A program made the position numbers and the translations under genes. Positions 6,830-16,000 of a DNA stretch of 32,875 nucleotides are shown here, in pieces (the stretch's first letter is position 1; each line of letters begins with the position of its first letter). The notes below the pieces were generated by a model. It was not told where the DNA came from, searched no databases, and saw nothing but the letters and a program-made list of their open reading frames with translations. The stretch is from Treponema sp. UBA3662 (GTDB taxonomy: Bacteria > Spirochaetota > Spirochaetia > Treponematales > Treponemataceae). Location: positions 1-32,875 of the forward strand of contig DFJV01000034.1 in assembly GCA_002373205.1 (NCBI GenBank), written 5' to 3'.

Positions 6830-9800
6830 TTACTTCTTTATAGAAGCAAGGAGTTTTGCAACCTCTGCCATTTTGTAGGTTGGGTTGTTTTTCTGAAGAT
6901 AGGTAAGGTAAGTTTCTGCGCTTTCCATGTCTCCCAAGGCGATGCACACTTTTGAAAGCTCAAGATATGATTCCCAGTCCTTTGGATTGGCCGCAATCAC
7001 GTCTTCGTAGGCAACTTTTGCGCTGTCGTACTGCTTGGCACCTGCGTATGCCTTTGCCAAGTTTGCACGCACGGTGTTGTCTTTTGGAGAAATTGCCAGT
7101 GCGTTCTGATAGTACTTGATTGCCTGGGTAAAGTTTTCCTTTTTGTTGTATGCGTTGCCAAGGTTGTTGTTTACCTCAAAGTTGGAGCTGTCCAATTCGT
7201 AGGCTTTTGCCAGGACGGCGATTGCAGAATCACTCTGACCGTCTTCATTGTAAAGGGCACCAAGGTTTGTTCTGGCCTTTACGTTGTTGGGGTCATTGAG
7301 GAGAACCTCGTTGTAGAGGGACTTTGCCAATTCTGCGTTGCCTGTCTTTTCCTGGGCAAGTGCGTAGTTGTAGGTAATGTTGTTCTTTAGTTCGTCATTG
7401 GCAGAAGCCTTTAATTCGTAGGACTGCTTTGCATAAGAAAGTGCCTCTGAATTCTTTTCCTGCGCAAGGAGAACTGTTGAAAGGTTGTAGTATGTTGCAG
7501 GGTCTGCCTTTGACTTGTCCATGTAGGCTATGGCTTTTTTGAAGCTGTTTTCTGCGGCGGAGTAGTTTCCGATTGCGGCAAGGGCAGATCCGTATTCCTG
7601 GTAGGTCTGTGAATTTGCCGGGTTGATTTTTATGGCCTTGTCAAATGCGGCGCTTGCACCCTGGTTGTCTCCCTGGCGGGCCATGATGCGTCCTGCTGCA
7701 ATGTAGGCGCGCTCATATTCACCGTCTATCTGGTAGGCCTTGCGGTAAGATACCAGAGCCTGAGAGTTGTCGTTCAAGCGTTCGGAAACATAGCCAAGGT
7801 TGTAGAAGGCAGGTGCGAACTTTGGATTGAGTTCTGTTGAATTCTTGAATGAAGCCTGTGCGGCCTTGAACTTTCCCTGCTGGGCCTGGGCACGGCCAAG
7901 CTGATAGTAATAGGATGCGTTCTTTGGATCGGCCTTTATTGCCTTTTCAAATTCAGCTTCTGCCTGGGCGTAGTTTTTGTTCTTGAGGGCTTCCATGCCA
8001 AGAACGTAATGGCTTCCTGCATCGTCACTGCCCTTTGCAACTGCTTCGTTGGCAAGTGTCTTTGCGGCATCTGCCAGCTTCTTTTTGTCTGCAGGATTGT
8101 CCGTAGCTTCCGAAGCATCGTAGAGTGCCTGTGCAATTTCTGACTTTTTCTTTGCGGCATAAGCGGGATCGTCGGATGGAAGCATGCTCATTGCCTTGTT
8201 AAAGTGGGCAATTGCTTCTTCTACGTTTCCTGCTGCAAGGGCGGCCTTGCCCTTTGCAATTTCGCTGTCTATGTCCTTCTGCAGGGCGGCAAGTTCAGCC
8301 TGTTTCTTGGCCTTTGCGGCGTCTTCTGCGGCTTTCTTTATACGCTCTTCTTCTGCAGCCTTCTTTGCAAGGGCTTCTTTTTCCTGAGCGGCGGCTTTGC
8401 TTATGAGTGCCTGTACGTCTGTATCGCGCTTTTCTGAAGACGGAAGCGTGTTTAATATTGCCTGAGCTTTGGCATAGTCACCGGCATCAAGTGCTTTCTG
8501 TGCCTGGGCAAGTTTGTCTGCCTTTTCCTGGGCGGCTTTTTCTGCTTGTGCCTTGGCCTGGGCGGCCTGTTTTTCGCTTGCTATCTTGTTGCGCAGAGCA
8601 GCTACATCGCTGTCGCTTCTCTGGTTTGCAGGGATTGAATTGAGTATCTGCTGTGCCTTGTCGTAGTCTCCGGCTTCCAGCGCCTTTTGGGCCTGGGCAA
8701 GTTTGTCTGCTTTTTCCTGTGCGGCTTTTTCTGCGGCGGCTTTGGCTTGGGCGGCCTGTTTTTCGCTTGCTATCTTATTGCGCAGAGCGTTAACGTCTGG
8801 ATCGCTACGCTGGGCTGAAGGAATTGAGTTGAGTATCTGCTGGGCCTTGTCGTAGTCTCCGGCTTCGAGCGCCTTTTGTGCCTGGGCAAGCTTGTCTGAC
8901 TTTTCCTTAGCGGCCTTTTCTGCTGCTGCCTTGGCATCTGCGGCTTGCTTTGCGCTTGCTATTTTGTTGCGCATTGCGTTAACGTCGCTGTCGCTTCTCT
9001 GGTTTGCAGGAATTGAGTTTAATATCTGCTGTGCCTTGTCGTAGTCTCCGGCTTCAAGAGCCTTTTGTGCCTGGGCAAGTTTGTCTGCCTTTTCCTGTGC
9101 GGCTTTCTGGGCTGCCTGCTGTTCGGCTGCCTTTTGCGCGGCGGCTTTTTCTTCCGCTGCCTTGGCCTGGGCGTTTGCCTTGTTCAGCATGTTCTGGATT
9201 TGGCTGTCGCCCTTGTTTGTCTTGGCAAGTTCGTTCAAAATTTGCTGGGCCTTGGCATAGTCACCGGAATCGAGTGCCTTCTGTGCCTGGGCAAGCTTGT
9301 CTGACTTTTCCTTAGCGGCCTTTTCTGCTGCGGCTTTGGCTTGGGCGGCTTGCTTTGCGCTTGCTATCTTGTTGCGCATTGCAGTTACGTCACTGTCGCT
9401 CCTCTGGTTTGCAGGAATTGAGTTGAGTATCTGCTGTGCCTTGTCGTAGTCTCCTGCTTCAAGAGCCTTTTGCGCCTGGGCAAGTTTATCCGCCTTGTCT
9501 TTTGCGGCTTTCTGGGCTGCCTGCTGTTCGGCTGCCTTTTGCGCGGCGGCTTTTTCTTCCGCTGCCTTGGCCTGGGCGTTTGCCTTGTTCAGCATGTTCT
9601 GGATTTGGCTGTCGCCCTTGTTTGTCTTGGCAAGTTCGTTCAAAATTTGCTGGGCTTTGGCATAGTCACCGGAATCGAGTGCCTTCTGTGCCTGGGCAAG
9701 CTTGTCTGCCTTGTCTTTTGCGGCTTTTTCCGCTGCGGCTTTGGCTTGGGCGGCCTGTTTTTCGCTTGCTATCTTGTTGCGCATTGCAGTTACGTCACTG

Positions 9801-12800
9801 TCGCTCCTCTGGTTTGCGGGGATTGAGTTGAGTATCTGCTGTGCCTTGTCGTAGTCTCCGGCTTCGAGCGCCTTTTGTGCCTGGGCAAGTTTGTCCGCCT
9901 TGTCTTTTGCGGCTTTCTGTTCCTGGGCAAGTTTTTCTGCCTTTTCCTGTGCGGCCTTTTCTTCCGCTGCCTTGGCCTGGGCGTTTGCCTTGTTCAGCAT
10001 GTTCTGGATCTGGCTGTCGCCCTTGTTTGTCTTGGCAAGTTCGTTCAGTATCTGCTGGGCCTTTTCATAGTCACCTGCGTCAAGATATTTCTGGGCAAGG
10101 GAAAGCTGATCCTGCTTTTTTCTTTGGCTAAGTTCCTCTGCACTTGGTACAGAAGATGAGTCGCCTTTTCTATTTCTTCTTAGAAGCTCACGCTTTTCGT
10201 CTGCAGCCCTGTACATGCGCAAAAGTGCGTCCTTGTCGTTGGGGTTGCGGATCATAAGGTCGTTGAGGATTCTAAGAGCATCGTCATAGCGGCCTTCGTC
10301 CGTAAGTTCAGTTGCCCTTGCAAGAGCCTCTTCCCTGGAAGACGGAGTGCGTACGTTGCCTGTGCTGCGGTCAACTGTGATTGGCTTTGCAGAAGATTTT
10401 CCTGTTGAAGCATTTACCGCAGGCCTTGTCTGGCTGGCGCTTGTGTTTGTGGCAGAAGAAGTGCCTGTTGAAGCAGAAGACGCATTTGTTGAAGCAGATG
10501 CTTTTCCTGCTGAACCGGAAGCGGTGCCTGTTGAACTTGATGCTGTTTCCGAAGCATTTGCGGCTGAATTGCCGGCAGATGCATTGCCTGTGCCGCTTGA
10601 TGAAGAAGATGTAGCAGAGGCATTTGCAGCCGGGGCATTCCTTGAAGAAGATGAAGTGCCTGTGTTTGCGGCCACTGCAGTAGAAGATGCCGTAGCACTT
10701 GCAGCCGGCCTGTTTGCAGATGAAGTGCCTGTGCCGGAAGATGCATTTCCTGCAGAGCTACCGCTTGAAGCTGTATTTGAAGAAGGAGTATTGCTTACAA
10801 CAGTCTTTACCGTCTTTGGTGTAGAAGCTTCACTGCGGCCGGATGTGCCGTTAGCAGATGTGTTGCCAGCAGATGTGCCTGTATTCTTTGCAACCTGGCT
10901 TCCTGTTCCTGAAACAAGATCCGCTAAAGAAGAACCTTCGTTTCTTGCCCCCTGAGACTGAGCATTCGGATTGGAATATTTATGCTTGCTATCTGATGAA
11001 GTGCCGTTGGCAGAAGAGCCTGTATTCTTTGCAGCCTGGTTTCCTGTTCCTGAAGATGGTGTAATGACATTTGCCATTTCGCTGTAAACAGGAGGATTCT
11101 GACCTGCATTACCTTCATTAGACAAAGAAGCCCTTGCTGCAAGCTGGTCTTTTAGAGCCTGGTTTGCGGCTGCTTCATTAGCCTTGCGTTCTTTTTCTGC
11201 CTGTTCAGCCTCTTCTTTTGCCAAGCGGGCATTGCGGGCAGCTTCTGCCTTGCCTGCTTCTTCCTTTAGGAAAGATGCCTTTTCCAAAAGACTGCGTACT
11301 TCCGCATCATTCGGATCTTTTGCGGCAAGAGCTCCAAGAACAGCAATTGCCTGGTCATAAAGTCCAGAGTCAACAGCATCGTTAGCCTGCTTAAGGGCAT
11401 TCTGCCTATCCAAAGCGGCCTGTTCAGCCTCTGCCTTGAGGGTTTCTTCGCTTGCCCTTTCGCGGAAAGTCATTGCCATGTCAAGCATCTGCTTTGCTTC
11501 GTCATCTTCCGGGTTGTCCACAAGAAGAGCGTTAAGCACGGTGGATGCATCATCATACAAAGCCGTGTCTACATAGCGCTGGGCAATAGAGATTGCATTT
11601 GAATGCTTTGAGCTGTCGTAGGATTCATTTCCAAAAGGATCAGTAAATGTCTGCCCCGAAAATCCTGCATGGGGATCGGAGTCTTTCTTTAGCTGAGCCG
11701 TTGTGTTAAAGAGGCTGTTTCCGTCTGTGTCCTGGTTGTCCTTAAGAAGCAGTCCGTTTATAAGGCTGAGTGAATTGTCGTAAAGCCCCTGGCTTGAATA
11801 AGTCTGGATAAGGGCAATTGTATTTTCCTTTTCCTGGCGCTGCTGTTCAAGGGCAAGTCTTTCTGCCTTGCGGGCGGCACGGACATCCCTTGTGCTGTAG
11901 AGCCAACCGCCAACGCCTCCGCCTATACCAATTGCGGCTATTGCACATGCAAGTCCGGCAATAAGCTTTTTGTTAACAGGCTTCTTGGGCTTAATGTAGC
12001 CACTTTGGTTTTCATAGTTCTTCTCGTAAGTCTTTCCGCTTTCGGAAGAGCTTCCGCTTGACGAGCTGCCATAGGATGCCATTTCAAAAGTGGTGTCTTC
12101 GTCATTGGCATGGGAAGCAGATGTCTGGAAAGAAGACCCAGATGTTGTATTATAGGAAGAAATTGTAGAATCTTCTGAATATGAATCTTTTGCTTCTGAA
12201 GAAGAAAGATCTGAAGAGCTTCTCTGTGACTGGGAATAAAGGCTTGATGAATATGGCCTTGAAGAAGCCTCACTTTCTGCAGAAAGAGATGTTGCGTTAA
12301 GAGACGTGGCACCAAGAGTTGTTCCAGCGGCTGTTCTTGAATAGGAACTTGTGGGCCTGCGGGAAGACAAAGAAGATGCAGAGCTTGTACCGGAAGAAGA
12401 CAAAGTTCCTTCACGTGCAGATGTAGACCTTGCAGAAAGCCTTGTCTGTCCTGCTGCTGTAGAGCGGCTAGATGCAGTTCCAGCGCGAGTGGAAGAAGCC
12501 CTGGAAGAAGTGCCGCTTCCCCTTGCAGAAGCCCTTGTCTCGCTTTCCTTTGCAAGACGGGCAGTTGTACCTGTTCCCCTTACAGAAGGACGAACCTTGC
12601 GTTCAGCGGCGGCAGCAGCGAGTCTTGAAGTAGCCCCGGTAGCACGGGAAGATGTTGTTCCCGCACGTGTAGAAGCGCGGCTTGTCTTTGCATCCGCACT
12701 TGCAGAAGCCCTTGTTGAGCCTTCCGGCACAACCCTTGTACGGGGTCTTCCGGGTCCCCTGGTAGCTGTAGAAGAAGCAGTAGCGCTGCCCCTCGTAGCA

Positions 12801-12907
12801 CGGGAAACAGACGAAGTTCCAGCCGCTGCCCTTGTGGATGCAGATCTGGAAGCTGCCGTCTTTTTTACTGATTTTTCATCTTTATTCGAGTTCTGATTCG
12901 TAGCCAT
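6830..12907 (-). CDS. Giant membrane-anchored TPR and tandem-repeat protein (2025 aa)
   Basis: Residues 1-310 are low complexity, rich in Ser, Ala, Thr and Arg, with many TRAS/ARGSG-like units. A Lys-rich stretch then leads into one membrane segment at about 317-338 (LIAGLACAIAAIGIGGGVGG). The rest has degenerate TPR motifs, a Ser/Thr/Ala/Asn-rich linker (about 620-860), nine tandem 63-72 residue units of TPR-like hairpins plus Ala/Lys/Gln coiled coil (about 930-1505), and at least eight canonical TPRs to the end (YNLGYVSERL, NNLGNAYNKK). TPRs bind proteins; no catalytic motif is visible. Topology is uncertain: positive charge on both sides of the membrane helix gives no clear answer. The ATG at 12907 overlaps the upstream gene by 26 bp, suggesting coupled translation, and a terminator follows. 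It could be a scaffold or cell-envelope structural protein. Confidence 0.85.
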   Translation of the reverse strand: MATNQNSNKDEKSVKKTAASRSASTRAAAGTSSVSRATRGSATASSTATRGPGRPRTRVVPEGSTRASASADAKTSRASTRAGTTSSRATGATSRLAAAAAERKVRPSVRGTGTTARLAKESETRASARGSGTSSRASSTRAGTASSRSTAAGQTRLSARSTSAREGTLSSSGTSSASSLSSRRPTSSYSRTAAGTTLGATSLNATSLSAESEASSRPYSSSLYSQSQRSSSDLSSSEAKDSYSEDSTISSYNTTSGSSFQTSASHANDEDTTFEMASYGSSSSGSSSESGKTYEKNYENQSGYIKPKKPVNKKLIAGLACAIAAIGIGGGVGGWLYSTRDVRAARKAERLALEQQRQEKENTIALIQTYSSQGLYDNSLSLINGLLLKDNQDTDGNSLFNTTAQLKKDSDPHAGFSGQTFTDPFGNESYDSSKHSNAISIAQRYVDTALYDDASTVLNALLVDNPEDDEAKQMLDMAMTFRERASEETLKAEAEQAALDRQNALKQANDAVDSGLYDQAIAVLGALAAKDPNDAEVRSLLEKASFLKEEAGKAEAARNARLAKEEAEQAEKERKANEAAANQALKDQLAARASLSNEGNAGQNPPVYSEMANVITPSSGTGNQAAKNTGSSANGTSSDSKHKYSNPNAQSQGARNEGSSLADLVSGTGSQVAKNTGTSAGNTSANGTSGRSEASTPKTVKTVVSNTPSSNTASSGSSAGNASSGTGTSSANRPAASATASSTAVAANTGTSSSSRNAPAANASATSSSSSGTGNASAGNSAANASETASSSTGTASGSAGKASASTNASSASTGTSSATNTSASQTRPAVNASTGKSSAKPITVDRSTGNVRTPSSREEALARATELTDEGRYDDALRILNDLMIRNPNDKDALLRMYRAADEKRELLRRNRKGDSSSVPSAEELSQRKKQDQLSLAQKYLDAGDYEKAQQILNELAKTNKGDSQIQNMLNKANAQAKAAEEKAAQEKAEKLAQEQKAAKDKADKLAQAQKALEAGDYDKAQQILNSIPANQRSDSDVTAMRNKIASEKQAAQAKAAAEKAAKDKADKLAQAQKALDSGDYAKAQQILNELAKTNKGDSQIQNMLNKANAQAKAAEEKAAAQKAAEQQAAQKAAKDKADKLAQAQKALEAGDYDKAQQILNSIPANQRSDSDVTAMRNKIASAKQAAQAKAAAEKAAKEKSDKLAQAQKALDSGDYAKAQQILNELAKTNKGDSQIQNMLNKANAQAKAAEEKAAAQKAAEQQAAQKAAQEKADKLAQAQKALEAGDYDKAQQILNSIPANQRSDSDVNAMRNKIASAKQAADAKAAAEKAAKEKSDKLAQAQKALEAGDYDKAQQILNSIPSAQRSDPDVNALRNKIASEKQAAQAKAAAEKAAQEKADKLAQAQKALEAGDYDKAQQILNSIPANQRSDSDVAALRNKIASEKQAAQAKAQAEKAAQEKADKLAQAQKALDAGDYAKAQAILNTLPSSEKRDTDVQALISKAAAQEKEALAKKAAEEERIKKAAEDAAKAKKQAELAALQKDIDSEIAKGKAALAAGNVEEAIAHFNKAMSMLPSDDPAYAAKKKSEIAQALYDASEATDNPADKKKLADAAKTLANEAVAKGSDDAGSHYVLGMEALKNKNYAQAEAEFEKAIKADPKNASYYYQLGRAQAQQGKFKAAQASFKNSTELNPKFAPAFYNLGYVSERLNDNSQALVSYRKAYQIDGEYERAYIAAGRIMARQGDNQGASAAFDKAIKINPANSQTYQEYGSALAAIGNYSAAENSFKKAIAYMDKSKADPATYYNLSTVLLAQEKNSEALSYAKQSYELKASANDELKNNITYNYALAQEKTGNAELAKSLYNEVLLNDPNNVKARTNLGALYNEDGQSDSAIAVLAKAYELDSSNFEVNNNLGNAYNKKENFTQAIKYYQNALAISPKDNTVRANLAKAYAGAKQYDSAKVAYEDVIAANPKDWESYLELSKVCIALGDMESAETYLTYLQKNNPTYKMAEVAKLLASIKK
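8398..10107 (-). repeat. Nine-unit coding tandem repeat, types A and B
   Basis: Each unit begins with AQAQKALxxGDYxKAQQILN. Type A continues ELAKTNKGDSQIQNMLNKAN (about 72 residues). Type B continues SIPANQRSDSDV (about 63 residues). In protein order the array is A B A B A B B B B', with the last unit diverged. DNA identity between like units is very high, for example around 9181-9260 and 9580-9660. Confidence 0.9.
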
Positions 12908-13673
12908 ATCCCACCGTTCCCTCAGCTCCTGCTGACATATTTTCTGTTGATGATCCGTTTAATGAAGACGCAACGTCTTCCAATAGCTTGGCCTTTCTTG
13001 CTTCCTCAGCAGCCTTTTCGTCTGCAAGGCGTTTTTCTTCCGCAAGACGGGCCGCCTCTATGCGGGCATTCTCCGCCTGAATACGGGCATTTTCTGCCTG
13101 CAATAGCTGCTCTGCGTTAACAGCCTGCTGCTGCTGAATTACAATTTCGTCATCTATAAGGCCAATTATCTTGGTAATCTGTTCTTTCTGCGGATTTTCC
13201 GGAAAAAGCTCCATGTAAAGGATGTAGTCAGCCTTGCTTTCTCCGTACTTACCGGCACGAAGCCTTGCATTGGCCCTGTTAAGAACCGGCGACGCATATT
13301 TTTCGTCCGCGGCAATGGCTATGGAGTACCATTTTTCGGCCTCGTCATAGTCACCCTGTGAAAACGCTATGTTACCCGCATTGTAGGCCAGTATCTTCTG
13401 ATTTGTCTCCGGCAGGTTCATACCCTCGTTGCAGACTGCAAGAGCCTTGTCATACTCCCTAAGCTGGTAGTAGGAAAGCGCAAGGTAAATAAATGCCTGG
13501 GGATTGTTCTTTTCCCTAACAGCCTCATTCAGAAAAGGAATTGCTTCCTTTGGCTTGTTTTGTCTGAACAAATCCTCACCTTTAAGGAAATTTGCACTCT
13601 GGGCAAAGCTAAGCGGCGCAAAAATCAATAGAAACATTAAGGAAATCATATTTTTAATGATTTTATTTTTCAC
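12882..13673 (-). CDS. Exported TPR protein with C-terminal coiled coil
   Basis: A 263-residue protein with a signal peptide (about 1-24, cleavage likely after LSFA; no lipobox). Four or so TPR units follow at about 27-165 (ALSYYQLREYDKALAVCNEG, AYNAGNIAFSQGDYDEAEKW). A Gln/Ala/Glu-rich coiled coil is at about 180-230, and the end is acidic. It should be periplasmic. The start is GTG (13671-13673), chosen because AGGAGG lies 11 nt upstream; the ATG inside the spacer opens a frame of only a few codons. The gene overlaps the giant TPR gene by 26 bp, and the two share GDYxxA-type hairpins and Ala/Glu coiled coils, so they probably act together. Partners are unknown. Confidence 0.82.
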   Translation of the reverse strand: MKNKIIKNMISLMFLLIFAPLSFAQSANFLKGEDLFRQNKPKEAIPFLNEAVREKNNPQAFIYLALSYYQLREYDKALAVCNEGMNLPETNQKILAYNAGNIAFSQGDYDEAEKWYSIAIAADEKYASPVLNRANARLRAGKYGESKADYILYMELFPENPQKEQITKIIGLIDDEIVIQQQQAVNAEQLLQAENARIQAENARIEAARLAEEKRLADEKAAEEARKAKLLEDVASSLNGSSTENMSAGAEGTVGYGYESELE

Positions 13674-13742
13674 TTTAAATGCATCCTCCTATTCTCTTTA
13701 ATCGCAATTGCGTATATAATATTAAATTGAACTTAGCCCTAT

Positions 13743-13771
13743 TTGACATATTCGCACAAAAAGGCTAATCT
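13743..13771 (+). promoter_or_regulatory. Possible promoter of the 13862 operon
   Basis: A perfect -35 TTGACA (13743-13748) is followed after 17 nt by TAATCT, a poor -10. It lies about 90 nt before the first gene, in the 188-bp divergent region that must also hold the minus-strand TPR promoter. Confidence 0.4.
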
Positions 13772-13861
13772 TTCAATAGGAAATCTTAAAAAATTGCCGT
13801 TAATAATGGTAAAGATTTTTTTCATCATTTTTTAAGGAATTTAAGGAAAGAGTAGAAAAAT

Positions 13862-15229
13862 ATGAATGTAATAACGACAACCATTGTAGCTTTTCTTGTT
13901 GTGGTCATAATATTTGCCGTAATTTTTATAGTAAAAAGCTTCGCCACGCCAAAAAAGCTGGGCAGCGTCCAAAAGTTCATGAAGGAAGGAAAGTTCCAGG
14001 CGGCAGAAAAGGCTGCAAAGGCAATCCTTTCCAAGAACCCCAGGGACTACCTTACCCACTACTGGCTTGGAAGGGTCTACCTTGCGCAAAAAAAAGACGA
14101 CCTTGCTTTCATGGAATTCAAGACGGTAAACGAAAACGCCATCTTTAACGGAGATATCCCAGAAGTTCCATTCAGGCACACAATGGCGCTGCTTTACCAG
14201 AAGTTCAACGACAACACAAATGCGCTAAAGGAACACCTTCTTCTTATTAAAAGGGAGCCGGACAACGCAGAAAACTACTACAACGCAGGTATATGCGCAG
14301 AAAAGGAAAACCAGGTAAACAATGCCGTAGTAATGTTCCAGAAGGCAATTGCACTTAACAAGAGGCACTCAAAGGCCCACTCGGCACTGGGACACCTATT
14401 GCTAAGAAGCGAGCAGTACGAAGATGCCCTTTCCGAGATAAAGCTTTCTATCAGGCTGGATCCGGATGAATTCTCCAACTACTACTACCTTGGCAAAGCC
14501 CTAAAGGAGCGCGGAGAATACTCAGACGCAATAAAGGCATTCGAAAAGAGCGAAAGAAGCAACGAATTCCGCCAGAGGGCACTTATAGAAACAGGCGCAT
14601 GCTACATGGAAGTTGACCAGACCGCAAACGCCCAGGAATACTTCCAGAGGGCAGTCCAGTGCTCAAAGGACGACTCTAGCCAGGAAACCCTCTACGCCCG
14701 CTACTTCCTTGCAAACTGCTACGAAAAGACCCACAGCATAGAAAAAGCCGTAGAACAGTGGAACAAAATCTACCTCTACAACAAGAAATTCCGGGACGTA
14801 GCAAGCAAGCTGGAAGAATACCGCGACATACAGTCAAACGACAGCCTAAAGGAATACCTTACAAGCTCCCAGCCGGCATTTACGGAGCTGTGCATAAAGA
14901 CCGTGCAGAAGGCATACAACTTTATGCCGCAAAAGTCAGAGGCAAAGCCCTACGGATGCAGGCTTTTGTGCACGGAAGAAAACAAGGACACATGGAAGAA
15001 CGTAAGGAAGCAGTTCTTTCTTATTGAATTCCACAGGGATTCGGATGCGGTTGACGAAAGCAAGGTAAGGCAGTTCGTGGAAGAAATAAAGACCCAGGGC
15101 TACTACAAGGGAATGATTTTCTCCAGCTCAGGCTTCTCCACACTAGCCACCCAGTTTGCAGAAAGCCGCCCCGTAATCCTAATAAACAGGGAAAAACTGG
15201 AAATTGTACTTAGCAAGGCAGGAATATAA
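13862..15229 (+). CDS. Membrane TPR protein with C-terminal nuclease-fold-like domain
   Basis: A 455-residue protein. Residues 5-25 form one membrane helix (IVAFLVVVIIFAVIFIV). About six TPR units follow to residue 320 (YYNAGICAEKENQVNNAVVMFQKAI, NYYYLGKALKERGEYSDAIKAFEKS). The last 110 residues form a separate alpha/beta domain ending GMIFSSSGFSTLATQFAESRPVILINREKL. That end recalls the last strands of Mrr-type restriction-endonuclease-fold domains, where a T-x-x-A helix precedes an I-x-LIDG strand. The preceding catalytic D...E/QxK signature is not evident, so I infer a degenerate, perhaps binding-only, domain. The ATG at 13862 has AAGGAAAGAG upstream. It is first in an operon; the phosphoesterase gene starts 6 nt after its stop. 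Confidence 0.82.
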   Translation: MNVITTTIVAFLVVVIIFAVIFIVKSFATPKKLGSVQKFMKEGKFQAAEKAAKAILSKNPRDYLTHYWLGRVYLAQKKDDLAFMEFKTVNENAIFNGDIPEVPFRHTMALLYQKFNDNTNALKEHLLLIKREPDNAENYYNAGICAEKENQVNNAVVMFQKAIALNKRHSKAHSALGHLLLRSEQYEDALSEIKLSIRLDPDEFSNYYYLGKALKERGEYSDAIKAFEKSERSNEFRQRALIETGACYMEVDQTANAQEYFQRAVQCSKDDSSQETLYARYFLANCYEKTHSIEKAVEQWNKIYLYNKKFRDVASKLEEYRDIQSNDSLKEYLTSSQPAFTELCIKTVQKAYNFMPQKSEAKPYGCRLLCTEENKDTWKNVRKQFFLIEFHRDSDAVDESKVRQFVEEIKTQGYYKGMIFSSSGFSTLATQFAESRPVILINREKLEIVLSKAGI

Positions 15230-15235
15230 GGCAAA

Positions 15236-16000
15236 ATGAAATTCCTGTGCGTTTCCGACCAAGTAGACCCCCTGGTTTATTCAACCACCGTAAAAGAGCG
15301 CTATTCAGACATAGACGCAGTACTTTGCGCAGGGGACCTTTCCATGGAATACATGGACTTTATCGTAGACGCACTTGGAAAGCCCACTTTCTTTATCTTC
15401 GGCAACCACGACCTTAGCGAATTCCACCTCTACCACAGGCAGACGGTCCTTGCCCAGCGGCCTTCCCAGCTTGCAAAGATGCACTCCATAGAAAACGGGC
15501 ACGGGGCGGACTACATAAACCGCAAGGTGCTAAGGCTAAAGAACCTGTCCTTCAAAGCCCCCAACGGAAAGACGACTCCCCTACTCCTTGCCGGAGTCTC
15601 AGGCTCAATACGATACAACAAGGGCGAAGACCAGTACACGGACTTTGAAATGAAGCTAAAGCTCATCTCCATGGTACCCGCCTTAATATGGAACAAAATA
15701 CGCTACGGCCGCTACTGCGACATATTCCTGACCCATGCATCCCCCAGGCACATAAACGACAGGGACGACCCCTGCCACAAAGGCTTTGAATGCTTTAACT
15801 GGTTCATAAAAAGATTCAAGCCTGCCCTTTTAGTTCACGGGCACATCCACCTCTACGACCTACAGGCCCCCCGAGTGGCAAAAAGCGCTCAGACGACGGT
15901 AGTAAACGCCTTTAGCCACATAGTCATAGAGTATGAACCAAAACTTTCAGAAAAAGAAGGAGACTTCCTTGGCTCAATTAACATCCGCACAGACCGGTGA
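15236..16000 (+). CDS. Metallophosphoesterase with variant first motif
   Basis: A 254-residue calcineurin-like phosphoesterase; these use two metals to hydrolyse phosphomono- or diesters. Motifs in order: SDQVD at 7-11, GDLS (33-36), GNHD (56-59), THASPRH (from 166) and GHIH (202-205). The first motif is normally DxH. Here His is replaced by Val10, with Asp11 close by, so one metal ligand is changed or supplied differently. Everything else needed for the site is present. The gene lies between the TPR/nuclease-like gene and the ParB-fold gene and overlaps the latter by 32 bp, so the three are surely co-expressed. The substrate is unknown; nucleic acid is plausible only from the neighbours. Confidence 0.85.
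   Translation: MKFLCVSDQVDPLVYSTTVKERYSDIDAVLCAGDLSMEYMDFIVDALGKPTFFIFGNHDLSEFHLYHRQTVLAQRPSQLAKMHSIENGHGADYINRKVLRLKNLSFKAPNGKTTPLLLAGVSGSIRYNKGEDQYTDFEMKLKLISMVPALIWNKIRYGRYCDIFLTHASPRHINDRDDPCHKGFECFNWFIKRFKPALLVHGHIHLYDLQAPRVAKSAQTTVVNAFSHIVIEYEPKLSEKEGDFLGSINIRTDR

Noticed and set aside
8398..10107. CRISPR-like periodic repeat
   Set aside because: The period is about 190-216 bp, it is in frame and fully coding, with no short repeats and unique spacers.
10347..12896. Long plus-strand open frames opposite the giant TPR gene
   Set aside because: They arise because Ala/Ser/Gln-rich repeats lack stops on the opposite strand; products are low-complexity Leu/Pro/Arg or Val/Glu/Ala strings.
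15933..15968. Upstream ATG start for the ParB-fold gene
   Set aside because: No ribosome binding site and a longer overlap; AAGGAG positions the TTG at 15969.
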